Of a stretch of 64,000 bases of DNA, positions 22,794 to 35,762 are shown piece by piece (positions within the stretch are counted from its first letter, which is position 1; the number at the start of each line of letters is the position of its first letter). The position numbers were made by a program, and so were the translations under genes. The stretch spans positions 9,560,501 through 9,624,500 of the forward strand of contig OU964924.1 in NCBI GenBank assembly GCA_918807975.1. The letters are read 5' to 3'. Below the pieces are notes generated by a model. That model saw nothing but the letters and a program-made list of their open reading frames with translations, was not told where the DNA came from and searched no databases. Source of the stretch: Aplidium turbinatum. Its lineage: Eukaryota > Chordata > Ascidiacea > Aplousobranchia > Polyclinidae.

Positions 22794-23692
22794 CAGTGGT
22801 TTTTAACCAGGGTTCGATCGAACCCCTGGGGTTCGATCGAAGCTGTTTCAGGGGTTCGGCGCGAACGTCCTCTGAAACATTAACACACAGCCTACTGAAT
22901 GGTAGGCTATATCAGAGAATATTTTTGGAAATTATTGTACATTATTTGTACAACTTGATTGCGGCTTACATGATGGAAAATATTAATAAAAATCTGCGTG
23001 TTTGACGCGTGATGTACTGATGCCATCTGCATGTAACACAGAATGCAAAAAACTATATTTTTACCTAACATTGCAAAAACAATCGGTAAGAAAAACTTCA
23101 TTTTCTCAAAGCATGAATTTCCTCACGTTTGCTATTTGCATGGAACTGCAAAAGCAGGGCTCTCACTTTTGAGGAAACTTCCTCAGTTTAAGGAAATTTA
23201 GTTCTATTTTTAATTTTTTCAACAACAGCAGATATAAACACCCCATAGGCTACTTGGATTACATTATCGAGCTTCAAGAAAGCAAGATGCAAAAAAAACT
23301 TTAACACAACAAATTTTCAAACGTTTTGGTGCCAACAAATGGAAAGTTATCCTCTTATTACAAAAGTTGCCCTTGAAGTTCTCATGCCATTCATAACTAC
23401 TTATTTATGCAAGCATGCGTTTTCTATTCTGGTGGATGTTAGAGCAAAAAAAAAAAAAACGAAACCGGCTTGCATGCGAAAATGACATGAGAATTGCTGT
23501 TTCCGAGACAAAGCTTCGAATCTCACTATTGGTCACAGAAAACCATCAACAGAAGTCTCATTGGTACAGTAATGTATAACTATTAAATGTGGTAGATTTT
23601 CGTTTTTGTGATTCAGCGAAAATTTGGGGTTCAACGAAAGCTTGCAGATTGGTATAAGGGTTCGGCAGGTTAGTAAAGGTTAAGAACCACTG
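22794..23692 (+). mobile_element. hAT transposon, internally deleted, with perfect 8-bp target duplication
   Basis: The termini are CAGTGGTTTTTAACC and GGTTAAGAACCACTG, flanked on both sides by GCTTAGAA (22786-22793 and 23693-23700). About 23320-23580 on + keeps the C-terminal dimerisation (hATC) region of a ZBED/GTF2IRD2-like transposase: YPLITKVALEVLMPFITTYL, then FSILVDVRAKK, and after a one-base shift in the poly-A run at 23447, NRLACENDMRIAVSETKLRI. The catalytic part is deleted (the element is only 899 bp). It is non-autonomous. Confidence 0.9.
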
Positions 23693-23700
23693 GCTTAGAA

Positions 23701-25463
23701 AATGTAGGCTACAGCTTGCAGAATCAGCAGCTACAACGTTTTCTGATAAGATTATGGGAAAGAGAATGTGATGTGACCACTTTGTACCTCACTACCGATG
23801 GCTTTGAAATCAATAAATTTGGACTAGCCATAGTAGGCATTATGAGTAAAAATTGTCGTAAACTGTCAAATAAATTGACTGAACCACAAAAAGATGGTAT
23901 AAATTCCATTACATTCTTTTAGCATGGGCTAATACTAGTGACGCAATGCTTGTGAAATACCAACCTAAAGCCTAAAACATGTATGTAATTGCCTGTAATG
24001 TAACCCCTTCCAGATTTTGACACAATGAATGCAAAGAAACCATCAGTGGCCGAATTCATTCAGTTTGCGTTGATTTTTTCTACCCAATCGCTCGTTTATA
24101 CATCACGAAGTTATCTAGCAGATGGCCTCTGGCTGTATGGAGAAACATGTTGGATGTTGCTGCAGTCAACGCTCACTGTTTGTGAAACCAACTGGAATGA
24201 AAATAGACAAAAGCGATTTTAATTTGCGGTTGATTGGACGTGGTCAGGTGCAAATAGTACGTGGTCAGGTGCAAATGTTAGCCTGTTTATAATAATGTAG
24301 TTTCATTGTATCTGTGTGCAAATGGAACAAGAAAACTTAGAAATTGTCATATGCTACTGGCTTCATTTGTTCGTGTTTTCAAAATCCAACTTGTGAAAAT
24401 TGATTTGAAGGAAATTCAAAAGTGATTTATGCCAAGCGTATTCAGTGTTGACGTGAATGTTCAATATATGCTACTCACGTTTAGTTAATGATTACATTTG
24501 TGTAAGTTTTGTAAAAAGATCGAGTAAAAATCGATCGAAAGAAAAAATCAGGAAAAAGTAGAAGTAATTCGATTGGATAACGCGTTAAAAATCGGCAGTA
24601 AAAAAACTGGTAATCCTAGTCACTAGTGTTACGGACATGGGAAGTAACCAGCTCGATGACTACTGCTACAGTTTTCCGCTGCTTTTGATCTGTTGAAAAC
24701 TTAAGTTTTCTTATGTTGCTATTTTTTGTTCTTTTGTATTGATTGCTTGTACTGTGCTATTTTCTCAACAGACAGAAACACAGTTTTTTTCTCGCTTTCT
24801 TCAAATGCAATGAAGAAAGAAGTGCCTAGTTGATGTTAACGATGCAATCGAGTGGTCAGTGGATTACAACACGATAACCGTGATAGAATGGCTCACACTG
24901 AATTTACTGTACTTTAGCTACTAAGTATGCATGTCTTTTTTTTTGTTAGCAGGTGATCAAATGTGAGCTACGATTGAACAAATAATTGATATGATGCCCC
25001 ATGCATTGTTGTGTTTACAACATTTAAAAATTTACTTAGGTTATCACCTATTGTTACCATGGGAGACCAGTTAAATAAGCAAGGTGCGAATGAAAACACA
25101 AAGTTTGTGTCAGAATGTTGGTATCAAATGACTTTCTACCTTTGAGGATACAGTAGCTAACTGCTCTTGGCTGATGCTGAGCTGTGTCGGAGTCTGCCTC
25201 GCTTTCTGACCTAGTCTTATTCTGAAACGATCCCTGTTCCATATCTAGAAAGCTAAAACCTCAATTGCTAAGGTAACAGGGATCAGTTCTCAGTAGATGT
25301 TACAGAAAATATATTTCGCACTTATTCAGTGCATCGTCAGTTCTGATAAAGGGCAGTTAAAACCTACAAGTAATGTTTTAAATAACATTACAGTGACGCA
25401 ATAATGTCAAAACATGAGCGTAAAAAATTGAAAAAGCATAAGCTTTTTAAATAAATAAATAAA

Positions 25464-25500
<37 letters not shown>

Positions 25501-27859
25501 AGCTTTGAGGATACAGTGTACAAACAGGAATTATATTAAAACATAACAAAAATGTACGATGCTTTACAATATATTGCGTTGCTTATTGGGAACAATATCA
25601 CAAGAGCTACTTGTAAAAATCGATACTGTGTGTAGCCTACCAAACTTGAGCATATCGTTGATTTTTTTTACTGAATTTTTAATTTTAGGTTGATTAACAT
25701 TTGCAGACGTTAAAAGAACGTAAAATTACCTTAAAAGTTCAGAAACGCTTTGTTTATTTTTAAATGTAAACGAAACCAAACAGGGTAGCGTAAATAGGTT
25801 CATTGCCAACAGTTTCAGAGAAAGATATGACATGTTAAGTTTAGAATTGGACGACACAGTGACAACTCGGTCTATGGTATTTTCAGCTGTTTTTGATATC
25901 AGGACAGTTGGCAATCTTTGTTCCATGCGTCGGAGTGGTCACAAATTTGCATTTAGGTCGATTCTATTACCGCATAAAAAAGTGAGAAAGAAGATAGAAA
26001 ACCTATCAGGCTCCTCTTTTACCTTCTGAGATACCAAGGCTTATTGATCTTGCTTGAAGGCTAGTATTGATTTTTTAGCAGTTCATGCAAGGCAGGAGTT
26101 ATGCTTGTAGAGATTCAGGATGGCAAATATCGAGTGCGATTTGCTAGATTAGTCATGTGATTCCAAACGCTTTTTTGTACGAATACAATTAAGCAAAAGC
26201 TAAATCTTTTTTGTCATGACAAATCGCAATGCTCAGCTAAACACTTTGATTACTACTATTGCGTCAAAATGGTAGATGCGAACGATGCTGTGCATTCTAA
26301 TTGATTGCCTCCGGCCATGGCCTTCTTATGCCTCCGGCTAATTTTACCATCACTCCCAAGACAATCAGTTGTGGAAACATTTGAATACAAACACCCCGCA
26401 GGTAGAAGAGGGCGTAATGATTACAAATTCATCGAAAACTTTTTTATTTGTCGTTCGACAGAGTGCTGTTGTTGCTTATTTGGTATATCTGGTAAGACAA
26501 AGGTGTTAAGACTAACCTAAACAGACAGACTATAACACTTTTTAATTACAATATTAGCCTGCAACTGTAGATATAAAGAAAGCTTCATATAAATTAAAGG
26601 AAGCATTACAAGTATTACATTAATAAGCATTGTCTGACTGGATAGTTCAGTGCATACATATTCGGTTCTGCAGTGAACAAACCTTTACTGTAGATAAACA
26701 CCAAACAGTCTCTATACAAAGTCACCTTCGTCAACCGAGCCACTGCCATTGGTTTACAGCCTCTGCAAGACTCATACAGAATAGAAAACATTCAGGGTTA
26801 AACTTTCAACAAATATCTTCAGTCTATGAAAAAAGAATCTCACGTGATAAATCAAATCCCTCAGTACATATACAGACACAGTACATATGGGCATATTCTT
26901 AAGTACAGAGCTAGCAAATTAAGTTCTATGAGAAACGCATTTAACTACAAGAAAAATAACTTTATTTGTTCAGCTGGTCATAGCTCAGCAGTAGCATACT
27001 ATAGCATTTATTGATATTGCTGACAATGCATGCAATATTACTGATGGAAAACAAGTGACCTAACTATCTTTCTTGAAAGGTCGCGCTCCACTTAGAAAGT
27101 CGTAGACTAAGGTATTTCACGTTTAACTGATGATTCATTTACGTCATACTATAGCGTAAAACCTTTTTTTTTATATTGCAGGTACTGTGTTGGAAAGTTT
27201 TTAGTTGAATTAATGCTTACATTCCAATGTTGAACAGCATTGCAAAAAATTTGAAAAAAATATTTTTGGCCGAAAAAATCCTGTTTTGCCATGACAACAA
27301 AGTATTTTTGTGTTACCTTAATTGTTTTTTCTGGAAGTATATCATACATTCTTATAGCAGCTCTCTTTCCTTATGGAATCCGAAGATCGTGAGTAGATTT
27401 GCACATTTGTCTCATCTAAACTTGGTTGTGCCTTTATCAATAAATTTTCATTGCTTCACCTTTTAATGTTTAATTTTATTTCAATTATAGCTTACTGGGC
27501 AAGACGGAAAATGTCCTGGGCAAGACGGCAAACTGCATTCAGTGTAAAGGCTCTAGTTTAGGAATCTTAGAGTTTTGGTAAAATTGTAGCTGCTTCTAAT
27601 TTACATTACTTCCAGGCCCAGTCTGGTCGAGAGTGGTAGCACCTGTTAGGATCCTAACTACGTGTAAAATAGACAGCGATGATTTCTCAATAAACAGTCA
27701 CCCTCCATTCTGTATTGGGCCAGTAGTGAGGTTTATGGCTCAACACTCCCCAAATGAACTATATCAATAAAAACATTACCTACCGTTCCGGTATATCTAC
27801 AGAAGGAGGTCCATCCTCAGTACCTACAGTGCACAGGGGTGCTGTGTGCAAAGATAGGG
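23701..27859. other. Long stretch without recognised genes
   Basis: Frames such as 23716-23922, 24025-24222, 25054-25242, 26305-26520 and 26630-26902 have no similarity I recognise and no consistent splice structure. A (AAAT)n microsatellite lies at 25448-25502. Nothing else stands out. Confidence 0.4.
25448..25502. repeat. (AAAT)n microsatellite
   Basis: Tandem AAAT/AATA units for about 55 bp with one interruption (AAAAATAAAT). Confidence 0.95.
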
Positions 27860-28495
27860 ACTGATCAAAAAAACATAAACAAAAGCTCTGTATTGCAACC
27901 TCCAATGTGAGAACTCTTTCTGAAGAGGTAACATCTTACTAATCTACTGGAGAAAATTAAAATTTTTAACTGGCATGTAACTGGTTCTTCGAAGTCAAAA
28001 GAACAGAGAAAAACTTACTGGAGGGTCACCTATTTTTCCACAAAAGACGAGAAAATATCGAGCAAAGTGGTGTAGGATTTCTCGTTCTCAAAAGTCTAAG
28101 GAGTAATGCAAAAGAATTCCACAGAGAGTCAGACTGGATAGGCAGCATAAATGTAAAGTTTCGAAACGATATGACCTTAGAATCATTCAAATATATGGCC
28201 CAACAGCACATAGCTCACAAGATAAGAAAATATTGAACTTTCTGATGACTTGCAAAAACACGTTAGACTGTCCAAAAAGTCATTTTATTATAATAATGGG
28301 AAATTCTAATGTAAAGATTGGTAAAGGAAAAGAAATTTGCCTTGGTCAGAATTCATATGGAACAAAAAAACGAACGTGGAAAAAAGTTAATCAATTTTTA
28401 CTTGAGCAACAAATAATACCACTTCCAAAATTGGGAGACCTATTACTTGAGGTTAATTACTGTACAAATACACTAACTCATTAAACCATGCTGAA
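27860..28495 (+). mobile_element. LINE fragment, AP-endonuclease domain (RTE-like)
   Basis: Broken + strand frames show the order of an APE-type endonuclease: ATSNVRTLSEE near 27897 (usual ATYNVRTLS), IIQIYGPTAHSSQDKKI near 28185 (usual YAPT), FIIIMGNSNVKIGKGKE at 28287-28335 (usual IIxGDFNAKIG; the catalytic D-N pair now reads N-S), then YGTKKRTWKKVNQFLLEQQ at 28348-28410. It belongs to the same broad LINE class as the fragments at 7.5, 18.6 and 46.5 kb, which carry the reverse transcriptase end. It contains several stops and is dead. Confidence 0.8.
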
Positions 28496-28847
28496 AATTT
28501 ATATGGATGATTTTGTGATTTTGAGCAACTGACTGGTGTTCTACATCAAATCTTTGTGTATCAGTTTATTAAATCAGTCATTTAGTTACTTAATAAGAGC
28601 TAACATGAGTAGGCCTATGGCCGAAATCGTTTGTAATTTTTAGTTTATTTTCATGTTATTATAACTTATTATGTTAAACGCCATGTGGTTGTTAGGTTTT
28701 ATTTGTCTATGGTTGAAGAAAATCTCATCTTGACCAACATTGTTTTGAAAAAAACAAAGTCGCAAATTTTCATATCGCAGTAGCCTGCGCTGTGACTATA
28801 CGGCTGATATTTGACAATATTTTGATTTTCGACTTTAAAGTGTACAG

Positions 28848-31800
28848 TAGGGTGGGTCGTTTTTGACCTTTTTTTTTAATTCAAAAACGGATAGTCATAA
28901 AAAGTGACACATGCATAAAAAAGTTACGTGTGCAAATTTTCATCAGTTTGGGAGTGCATCTTCTGCCCCAGTAAGGAGTCAAACTTTCAATTTTTCGAAA
29001 AAAAGGGGAAATTTCACTTTCCGTTTTAACATAATTTTTTTTTTTAAATTTTTCTACTGGCTAGTTATAAATTGTAAGTGGGATGTACCCAGAACTTTCC
29101 TATGTAAAGACATGTTCGAAGCTTAAGGTTTACTGCCCCCGCATCAACGACCAAAATGCTGAATTTTTACCAATTTGAGATGCAATTTTGTCATTGCTCC
29201 ATAAACAAACTTGTCGCAAAAGGGCGAGATGGTGTTAACGCAGTACGCTCATTTATATTCTGTCCATTAATTTTGCATAATGATGCGAATGAGGTACATC
29301 AGTTCACTTGGTCACGTTACTCTTGTTGGACTGTGTTGCTTTGCTTTGCTGACAAACTTTGCTGACTGGGTTGATTCGTAGTTACGAACTGAGATAAAAG
29401 AGATAAGCAATAGCAAGTTTGATCAGTTGCAGCTATAAAACGCAACTTATAAATTACAGTGGTCGGTTTGTTCAGATACTTTACTTCAGAATAAAAGCTA
29501 TATGAACTGCAGGTTCCGTAAATACAGTGTAAACTTACGATAATCTATGAGGCTAGCAGACTAGTTAGGCTTAATATTGCCATGTGACATAGAAATAAGT
29601 CATGCAAAAAGCATAGGTTTTTTTTGATCATTTACAATATTTATTCCAGAACTTCTTTTGTGAATAAAGTGACTTGCGTTCTTCTAGTGACTAAAGGCTG
29701 ATAGGTTACCTCCTAATGTTAAAGATGATACCTAGTTTTTATTACCGACCGACGTTTTTTCAGTCAGCACGACTGACTCCATCAAGTGGGATGAAACAGA
29801 TAAACACAACCTGTGCAATAACAAAATGGCACAACACAAAAACATACTGACGAAATGAATAGCGTAAAGTAGCAAGAATCAGAGTTAAAAAACGCAACAA
29901 TTTCACCGCTCAGTATAATTGATTAATTTCTCAGTGATGCCTAAAAACAGTAGGCTATCCGGCAGCGTATATTTATCTCTTCAACGTTGAAAATTGAATA
30001 GCACATTACTTTACTTGAAGAGCCAAGTTCTCATTTCATTGGTCATTTTACTGCAGCCAACAGATCTAATGTGTCAATAGCTACCGGGATTAATAGCAAT
30101 TGGATGCAATGGAACCGCAGTAAATACAGGTCAAAAAGGTAACGTGATAAAGCTCTTGGAAGATCATTTCCAAAAGCCCCTTCAATGGTTAATATGCCTA
30201 CTCCACGGTAATGAATTGCATCTTAGGCATCTTATAAAATAACTGAATGGCAATACTAGCGGACCTGATAATTTCACTGGGCCCATTGAAAAGCAGCTAG
30301 CCACTGTCACACAACTATATGTTGTAAAATATATAGCAGTTCCGGCACCAGAGATTGAAATTGAGGAAAATGACCTCAGCACTGACCTAAAATATCTTCT
30401 ACACATGCACAGAGCAGTGAAAAGTGGAGAAATATCAATTCATTTCGCATTTAGGAGTCCAGGTATGATAAACCACTGAAGATGATTGACCACAGCCAAT
30501 AGAATTCTACGTTGATATGTTGCATCTAACGAACCGTCAGCTGTATTAGTGGAGCTTGTGGACTATATTATGAATGTTTACATTCCAGTATGGCTTGCCA
30601 TTAAAAAGGAAAGCAATTTCACTAATGGCCCAAAACATTTCTTTAAAATTCTACATTCTGTTCAGAAGCTATCGAATAAAGCTCGCATTATCGACAACAA
30701 AGTACTAAAGAGGAATGCGTTTTATGCCCATCCTGATTGCAATAATATGTGATACCGAAGAGTATGTAAGGGAACTTTTTCAATTCAAGAATATTATCAT
30801 CTCACAGCATTCGTCAGCGAAAATTCACCCTGCCAATATTGCAGTTCAGTTCCGAACGTTACTTTGAGATGATGGACTGGCAAAATATTCCAGCTATGGA
30901 ACCCCCGTGATGCGTGGTGTTGACAGTAGTGTGATAGAAGAGCACATCAAAACAAAGATGCCTACACAACAGTTGTGTCCTATGTTTCTCTGCCACATAC
31001 AAGCCGTTGAGAGAGCCATTAAACTCGTGACAGATGCCTTTTCACATGTGGTAGACAGCATTAAAAGAGATGGGTACATTAAAGCAATGTTACTATCAAG
31101 GAAAAAACTTTCCTCAGTTTCAGTCGAAACAAGATTATATGATTCATTAGACTTAAACCAGAACTAAGTTTGAACAAAAATCTGGTGAACTGGTTAAAAG
31201 TCCTTGTTGTTTGTTGTATTTTTGACACAATTTCGTTTTTTTTTTTGTTTTTTTGTTAACACGAATTCATTTTTATCGTTACATTGCTGTCAAACCAAGT
31301 TTACTTTTGTATGTGGTTTTTATAGTAGTCTATCAAGTGAACGTTTAAATTTGGTTTGTAAATGACAAATTTGTGTAAACAAAATCATGATAACAATTCA
31401 CGTCGAAACTGTACAGTACATTCCATTTACGGAAAATGCAGATCATATTGCTTTTATTCTGAAGTAAATTATAGGTTGCGTTTTATAGCTGCAACTGATC
31501 AAGCTTACTGTTGAATTTAATTTAAGCAAGACTACGTCTTACTAGTTTGCCAATTTGTATCATCCTGCAAAGTTAGTGGACAGAACATAAATGAGGGTAC
31601 CGCGTTAACACCATCTCGCCCTTTTGCGCCAAGTTTGTTTATTGAGCAATGACAAAATTGCATCTCAACTTGGTGAAAATTCAGCATTTTGGTCGTCGGT
31701 GCGGAGGCAGTAAATTTTAAGCTTCAAACATGTCTTTAGATAGGAAAGTTCTGGGTACATCCCACTTACAATTTATAACTAGCCAGAAGAAAAATTTAAA

Positions 31801-31996
31801 AAAAAAATTATGTTAAAACGGAAAGTTTAATTTCCCCTTTTTTTCGAAAAATTGAAAGTTTGACCTCCCTGTGGGGACAGAAGATGCACCCCCAAACTGA
31901 TGAAATTTTGCACACGTAACTTTTTTATGCATGTGTCACTTTTTATGACTAGCCGTTTTTGAATTTCGACAAAAAAGTCAAAAACGACCCACCCTA
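28848..31996 (+). mobile_element. TIR DNA transposon E1, 8-bp target duplication GTGTACAG
   Basis: The ends are TAGGGTGGGTCGTTTTTGAC and its inverse. The inverted similarity runs inward for several hundred bases (about 28848-29490 against 31450-31996), so the TIRs are unusually long. Flanks 28840-28847 and 31997-32004 are both GTGTACAG. Inside, a + strand coding remnant (about 30075-31167) belongs to a transposase-like protein family frequent in cnidarian, arthropod and other aquatic invertebrate genomes. I cannot assign it safely to a named superfamily. An 8-bp duplication is shared by hAT, P and several newer superfamilies, but the terminus is not CAG as in hAT. Confidence 0.88.
30075..31167 (+). 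pseudogene. Transposase-like coding remnant of E1 (C-terminal half)
   Basis: In order: CNGTAVNTGQKGNVIKLLED and LQWLICLLHGNELHLRHLI at 30107-30235, SGPDNFTGPIEKQLATV at 30258-30310, DLSTDLKYLLHMHRAVKSGE near 30375-30430, YIMNVYIPVWLAIKKES at 30567-30617, KVLKRNAFYAHPD at 30699-30740, FLCHIQAVERAIKLVTDAF at 30985-31041 and DGYIKAMLLSRK near 31070. These match, by memory of the family, the pattern DGTxxNTG...LxWLVCLLHxNELPLRHL...SGPxxFxGPI...CHTQAVERxxKLVTEAS...RDGxIRxxLxSR. At least three frame or stop interruptions separate the blocks, so it is inactive. Minus-strand frames here are shadows. Confidence 0.75.
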
Positions 31997-32004
31997 GTGT
32001 ACAG

Positions 32005-33212
32005 TGTACACAATAGCGAAAAGATCCGGTTAGGACCCAAAATCGAATTATGTCACCTGTCAATCTTTTCTTCTAGCATTATTAAGCAATTTTCTGATCA
32101 TTTACTAAAAAAGACGCCCAGATTAAAATTGAACTTTTTTTACAAGAAAGTTAAGTGCAAGTATCTTGACTGCGTTATATGTGTAAAAAAGTAGCCCATA
32201 CGGAAAATTAAAATTTTAAATTGCAAGAAAACCTGTTGTCGTAGAGAAAAACTGATTGCATTTATAGATTCAGCGCCCTCAGATTACCTCAAAACCGTTT
32301 TCAAAGTAAAATTAACTAGAAAAAGTTATTTTTATAAACCAGTGTAATAATTAGAATATACAATAGAGATTAATTTTTATTTGCTTTGTTCATAACATGC
32401 GTCTGGACACCCAGGTGGTGGTGACATGACAATATCACGGCCTTTCAAAAAGGCACTTCAGCAGTTGGTAGTAAACAAGTACGAGTACATTGTGTGCTGG
32501 ATATGTGGTCAGTTGTTGTGAGTGCTTATAAATTATGCAATTTCACTCGGTGTGATCAGGCGTGGAAAGGCTGACAGTGCACTAGTTTAAAACTTCATTG
32601 ATTGTTTCGTTTAACAGCAATGGTTTAAAATATTAATACAACTGTGGTTTTTGAAGATTTCAATAGCGCGGTAGAATCAGTACAGAAATTGACAGTAGCC
32701 TACCAGTACCAAATTACTTTTATATTGAATTAGCCTACTGTACAGAACTATTTTTTGGATACAATACCGGCTGCAGCATGTTTAGTACCATTTGTATCTA
32801 TCATTTTCGAGTTTTGATACCAAATTAGTTTAACTTTAACAAAATTGATACTTCTGGTAAGCGCTTTTGTCTTTCTTAACAACATAGCATGTTGACTTTA
32901 TAGCCTGCTTTCTGTTGTTTGTGGAATGAATAAAGATCCATGTTAATCTTCTTAAACAGACATCTTAAGGCTTAGTAGGCTATAGTGCTTGATAACGTTT
33001 TGTGTTCTTGCAGATATTCGTACGAACCTTTACTGATGGCGTTTGTTGACCCACGGCCACCGAACACTTACCTACGAGAACCCAAAAGGTTACTTGCTGG
33101 CTTGTGTGATAAAGAACATTGTCTGAAAGAAAAAAGTAAACTTTTGGTTTTATCTTTTTTCTATGCAAAAAGTGATATCTATATACAAAAAGAATATATA
33201 CTTTTGAACAAA
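32005..33212. other. No recognised gene
   Basis: AT-rich DNA between E1 and E3. A frame at 32985-33245 follows a plausible acceptor (TTCTTGCAG at about 33014) and a GC-richer patch, but it matches nothing I know and has no partner exon, so I do not call it. Confidence 0.4.
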
Positions 33213-34058
33213 ACATATCGTCAGACTAATAAAGTAATGGCGTAACTCACTTTTTGACGAAATTGAGATATTAGTGTTTAGTAGGTCCCTAAAATGTAGC
33301 GCATCTGCCATATAATTTTCTAAGACCTACGTTAACGAGAAAGTGGTATTTTCGTAAAAATGTCAAATGGCCTAACTCAAACGCATGACTTAGGCCATTT
33401 TACAAATCTTTTTAATCGTTTTGCTGGAAATAAAGCTTTCCTGCAACAGAGCAGATGGTCAGAAGACGACGATCTAACTTGTATAGAAATAGAGCTTCCA
33501 CCTCATCACAAGTCTAGACAATTAATTTAGCACAAAATAATTATGTTTTTTTCTATTCTATGTATCGCAATCTTGGCCATTTCCAAGTAACTACCCTACT
33601 TAAATCAATTTGTTTTCTTTCTGTTCTTTTGAGAAGCTTCATTTTCCTAGCACTCTAGTAGTTTGACTTATCACCTCACACTGTGATACAGGTCAAATCT
33701 TCTCAATGCACCGTTTCTCGGAGTCTTCTTGCACCCATGGCAGGTTTTTGTAGAAAGCCATTGTTGGATACTTAATTAATTCTCAGCTTAATATCACACT
33801 TAGCAACTTTATAAGCTCATTTCTGGTTTATCGCCATCATTCTTGTGTTCCACTGATGCAGGGGTTCTTAACCTTTTTTGTCTCGTTTACCCCTTGCCGA
33901 ATGAAAAAAGTAAAATTTGCCCCCACTTTTTTGGTGGCCCCTTGTGATGTCATCGCGTCGAATTGAAAGAAACTATCCATTTTTTCCAGAACATTAACCG
34001 CTTTGGTAGCCGTCTTTAAACTTTCACACATCAAGAATTCCTTATTCAACTCACCAGC

Positions 34059-35387
34059 CAGGGGCACCGGAAGCGAGGGGGAGGGGGGCGGCCGCCCCCC
34101 TGCCCTCAATTTTTTTTGCAGATGGAGGGGCAGGGGGGGGCAAAGGTGCCCTTTTAAATTCATGTGTAAGCTACTGCACATTTTGCAATATAACAATTTC
34201 TGCTATTCGCTTTTAGCCTAATTATAATCATTCATTTTTGCCTCAAAATAATATATACGGCACAAAATTTTGCAACAGAGTACAGGGCTTAAAACTCGTT
34301 TTTTTTTCGGCAGTTATCGTAGCCTACCGGGAGCTCCTTCTCGGCGCCAAATCTGCGTGCTTGGAGGCCAAAATAAAAATAACGATAGCACAAGTAAATA
34401 GAACTAAACTTGAAACAATGCAAAAATGATCGCTTAGCGTTGTTGAAGTCTGGGCCTGGGCGACGTCCTACAATAGAATCGTTGCACCACGCAATAACTG
34501 CTTTATCGGGATTGTAATCCAATACAGCGGGACTATCTAACGACACTCGCATGAGTGTCTCCAATGTGGCTAATTTTAAAAAAGTTCGCCACTCCCATAG
34601 AATTCTCTTTAGCAACGAAAAATAACGTTCGACATGTGTTGACGATGACGGCAAGGAAATAATATAAGTATTTCAATAATGTGAAAGACATTACTAAAAG
34701 AAGCATAATTTTTGCAAAATATGATCAAAAAATGTTTTCTCCTCGGATGTCAACTAACCTAGTTCTCCTTTCTAACTAACCTAGTTCTCCTTTTTAATGT
34801 CTGACAACATCGAATCGACATAAAAACGACAATATTGCCAGCTGATGTAAATTAGCACTTCGGATTAAGACTTTGTTAAAATAAACGTCGGGAATTACAA
34901 ACAAGACTTACAGCGCTGGTGATCGCAGATGGATATATTACATCAATAACAAATATTCCTGCACAATGCAACAGTGGCGATTATGACGCGCTGACCTAAT
35001 TTTGCGTCACTCTTTGATACTGCATATTTTCGACAGTTAATCCACGATCATTCTATTGCGAAATTAAAGAATTGGCTAGAAGAGACCGGCAGCCAAACTT
35101 GGCCGATTGAGGAGGTAGCACCGGCGGTCATTCAAGCGCTACTTAGCGGCCATGGCCGCAGGCTGCTTTAAGGCTTGACAGTAGGTGACATCATTATAAC
35201 ATAGCATGACGCCCTTCTGTGTATACCGGACACTTGTAGGCTATCATTACTCAATAGTGAGCTGATAGATGAGCATTGTCGCTATATCTTATCTTAAAAG
35301 TTTAAAAAAAATTGGCCTTTTAGTAAACAAAAGTGCCCTTTTTTCGTAATCTTGCCCCCCCAATCAAAAATCGTTTCGGCGCCCCTG
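34059..35387 (-). mobile_element. Second hAT transposon nested in the first
   Basis: The ends CAGGGGCACCGG and CGGCGCCCCTG are inverted repeats. Flanks TCACCAGC (34051-34058) and TCACCAAA (35388-35395) agree in six of eight bases, consistent with an aged 8-bp duplication. The left subterminal region is strikingly G- and C-rich (34075-34140). The minus strand carries a hATC remnant (34654-34289), placed near its 3' end as expected. The middle is deleted relative to an autonomous hAT. Confidence 0.82.
34289..34654 (-). pseudogene. hAT transposase C-terminal (hATC dimerisation) remnant
   Basis: The open frame begins MPSSSTHVERYFSLLKRILW (usual PxSxAxxERxFSxLKRI) and continues LETLMRVSLDSPAVLDYNPD and KAVIAWCND. 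This is the dimerisation domain at the end of hAT transposases. The N-terminal zinc finger and catalytic domain are not present in the 1.3-kb element. The tail after about residue 70 reads into non-family sequence. Confidence 0.8.
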
Positions 35388-35762
35388 TCACCAAAATGCA
35401 CATATAGATAGTAAACCAACAAATATGCAACAGTTCGACACGTCAGTTTACTCGTATAGCTGAAGACCAATAGGCCTACTTGCCTTACTAGCTCGAATTT
35501 CGTCTGCTACCTGATTTAAAATATCCTGGTAGCCTACATGTCACTTATACGACAACGTACTGTATCGTTTGACAAAGAAATTTTCTCAGTTTTTTTTTTT
35601 TTTGTTCTACTCCACAAACAAGTTCAACCATGTCAATAGTGGACAAGTTTATAAGTCGTTCACAAATTGTATGTGGCTTCTTTTCTTTTGCTATTCTATA
35701 AGCAACACGATGCGATGCTTCCAATCCTGATTTGTCTTCGGAACAGAATCCTAACTTAGGTA

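Noticed and set aside
25448-25502. Regular short repeats that might suggest an array
   Set aside because: A plain AAAT microsatellite, without spacers; nothing in the window resembles a CRISPR array.
32985-33245. Possible exon after TTCTTGCAG
   Set aside because: No recognisable similarity, no partner exon, and it abuts the E3 terminus; too weak to call.
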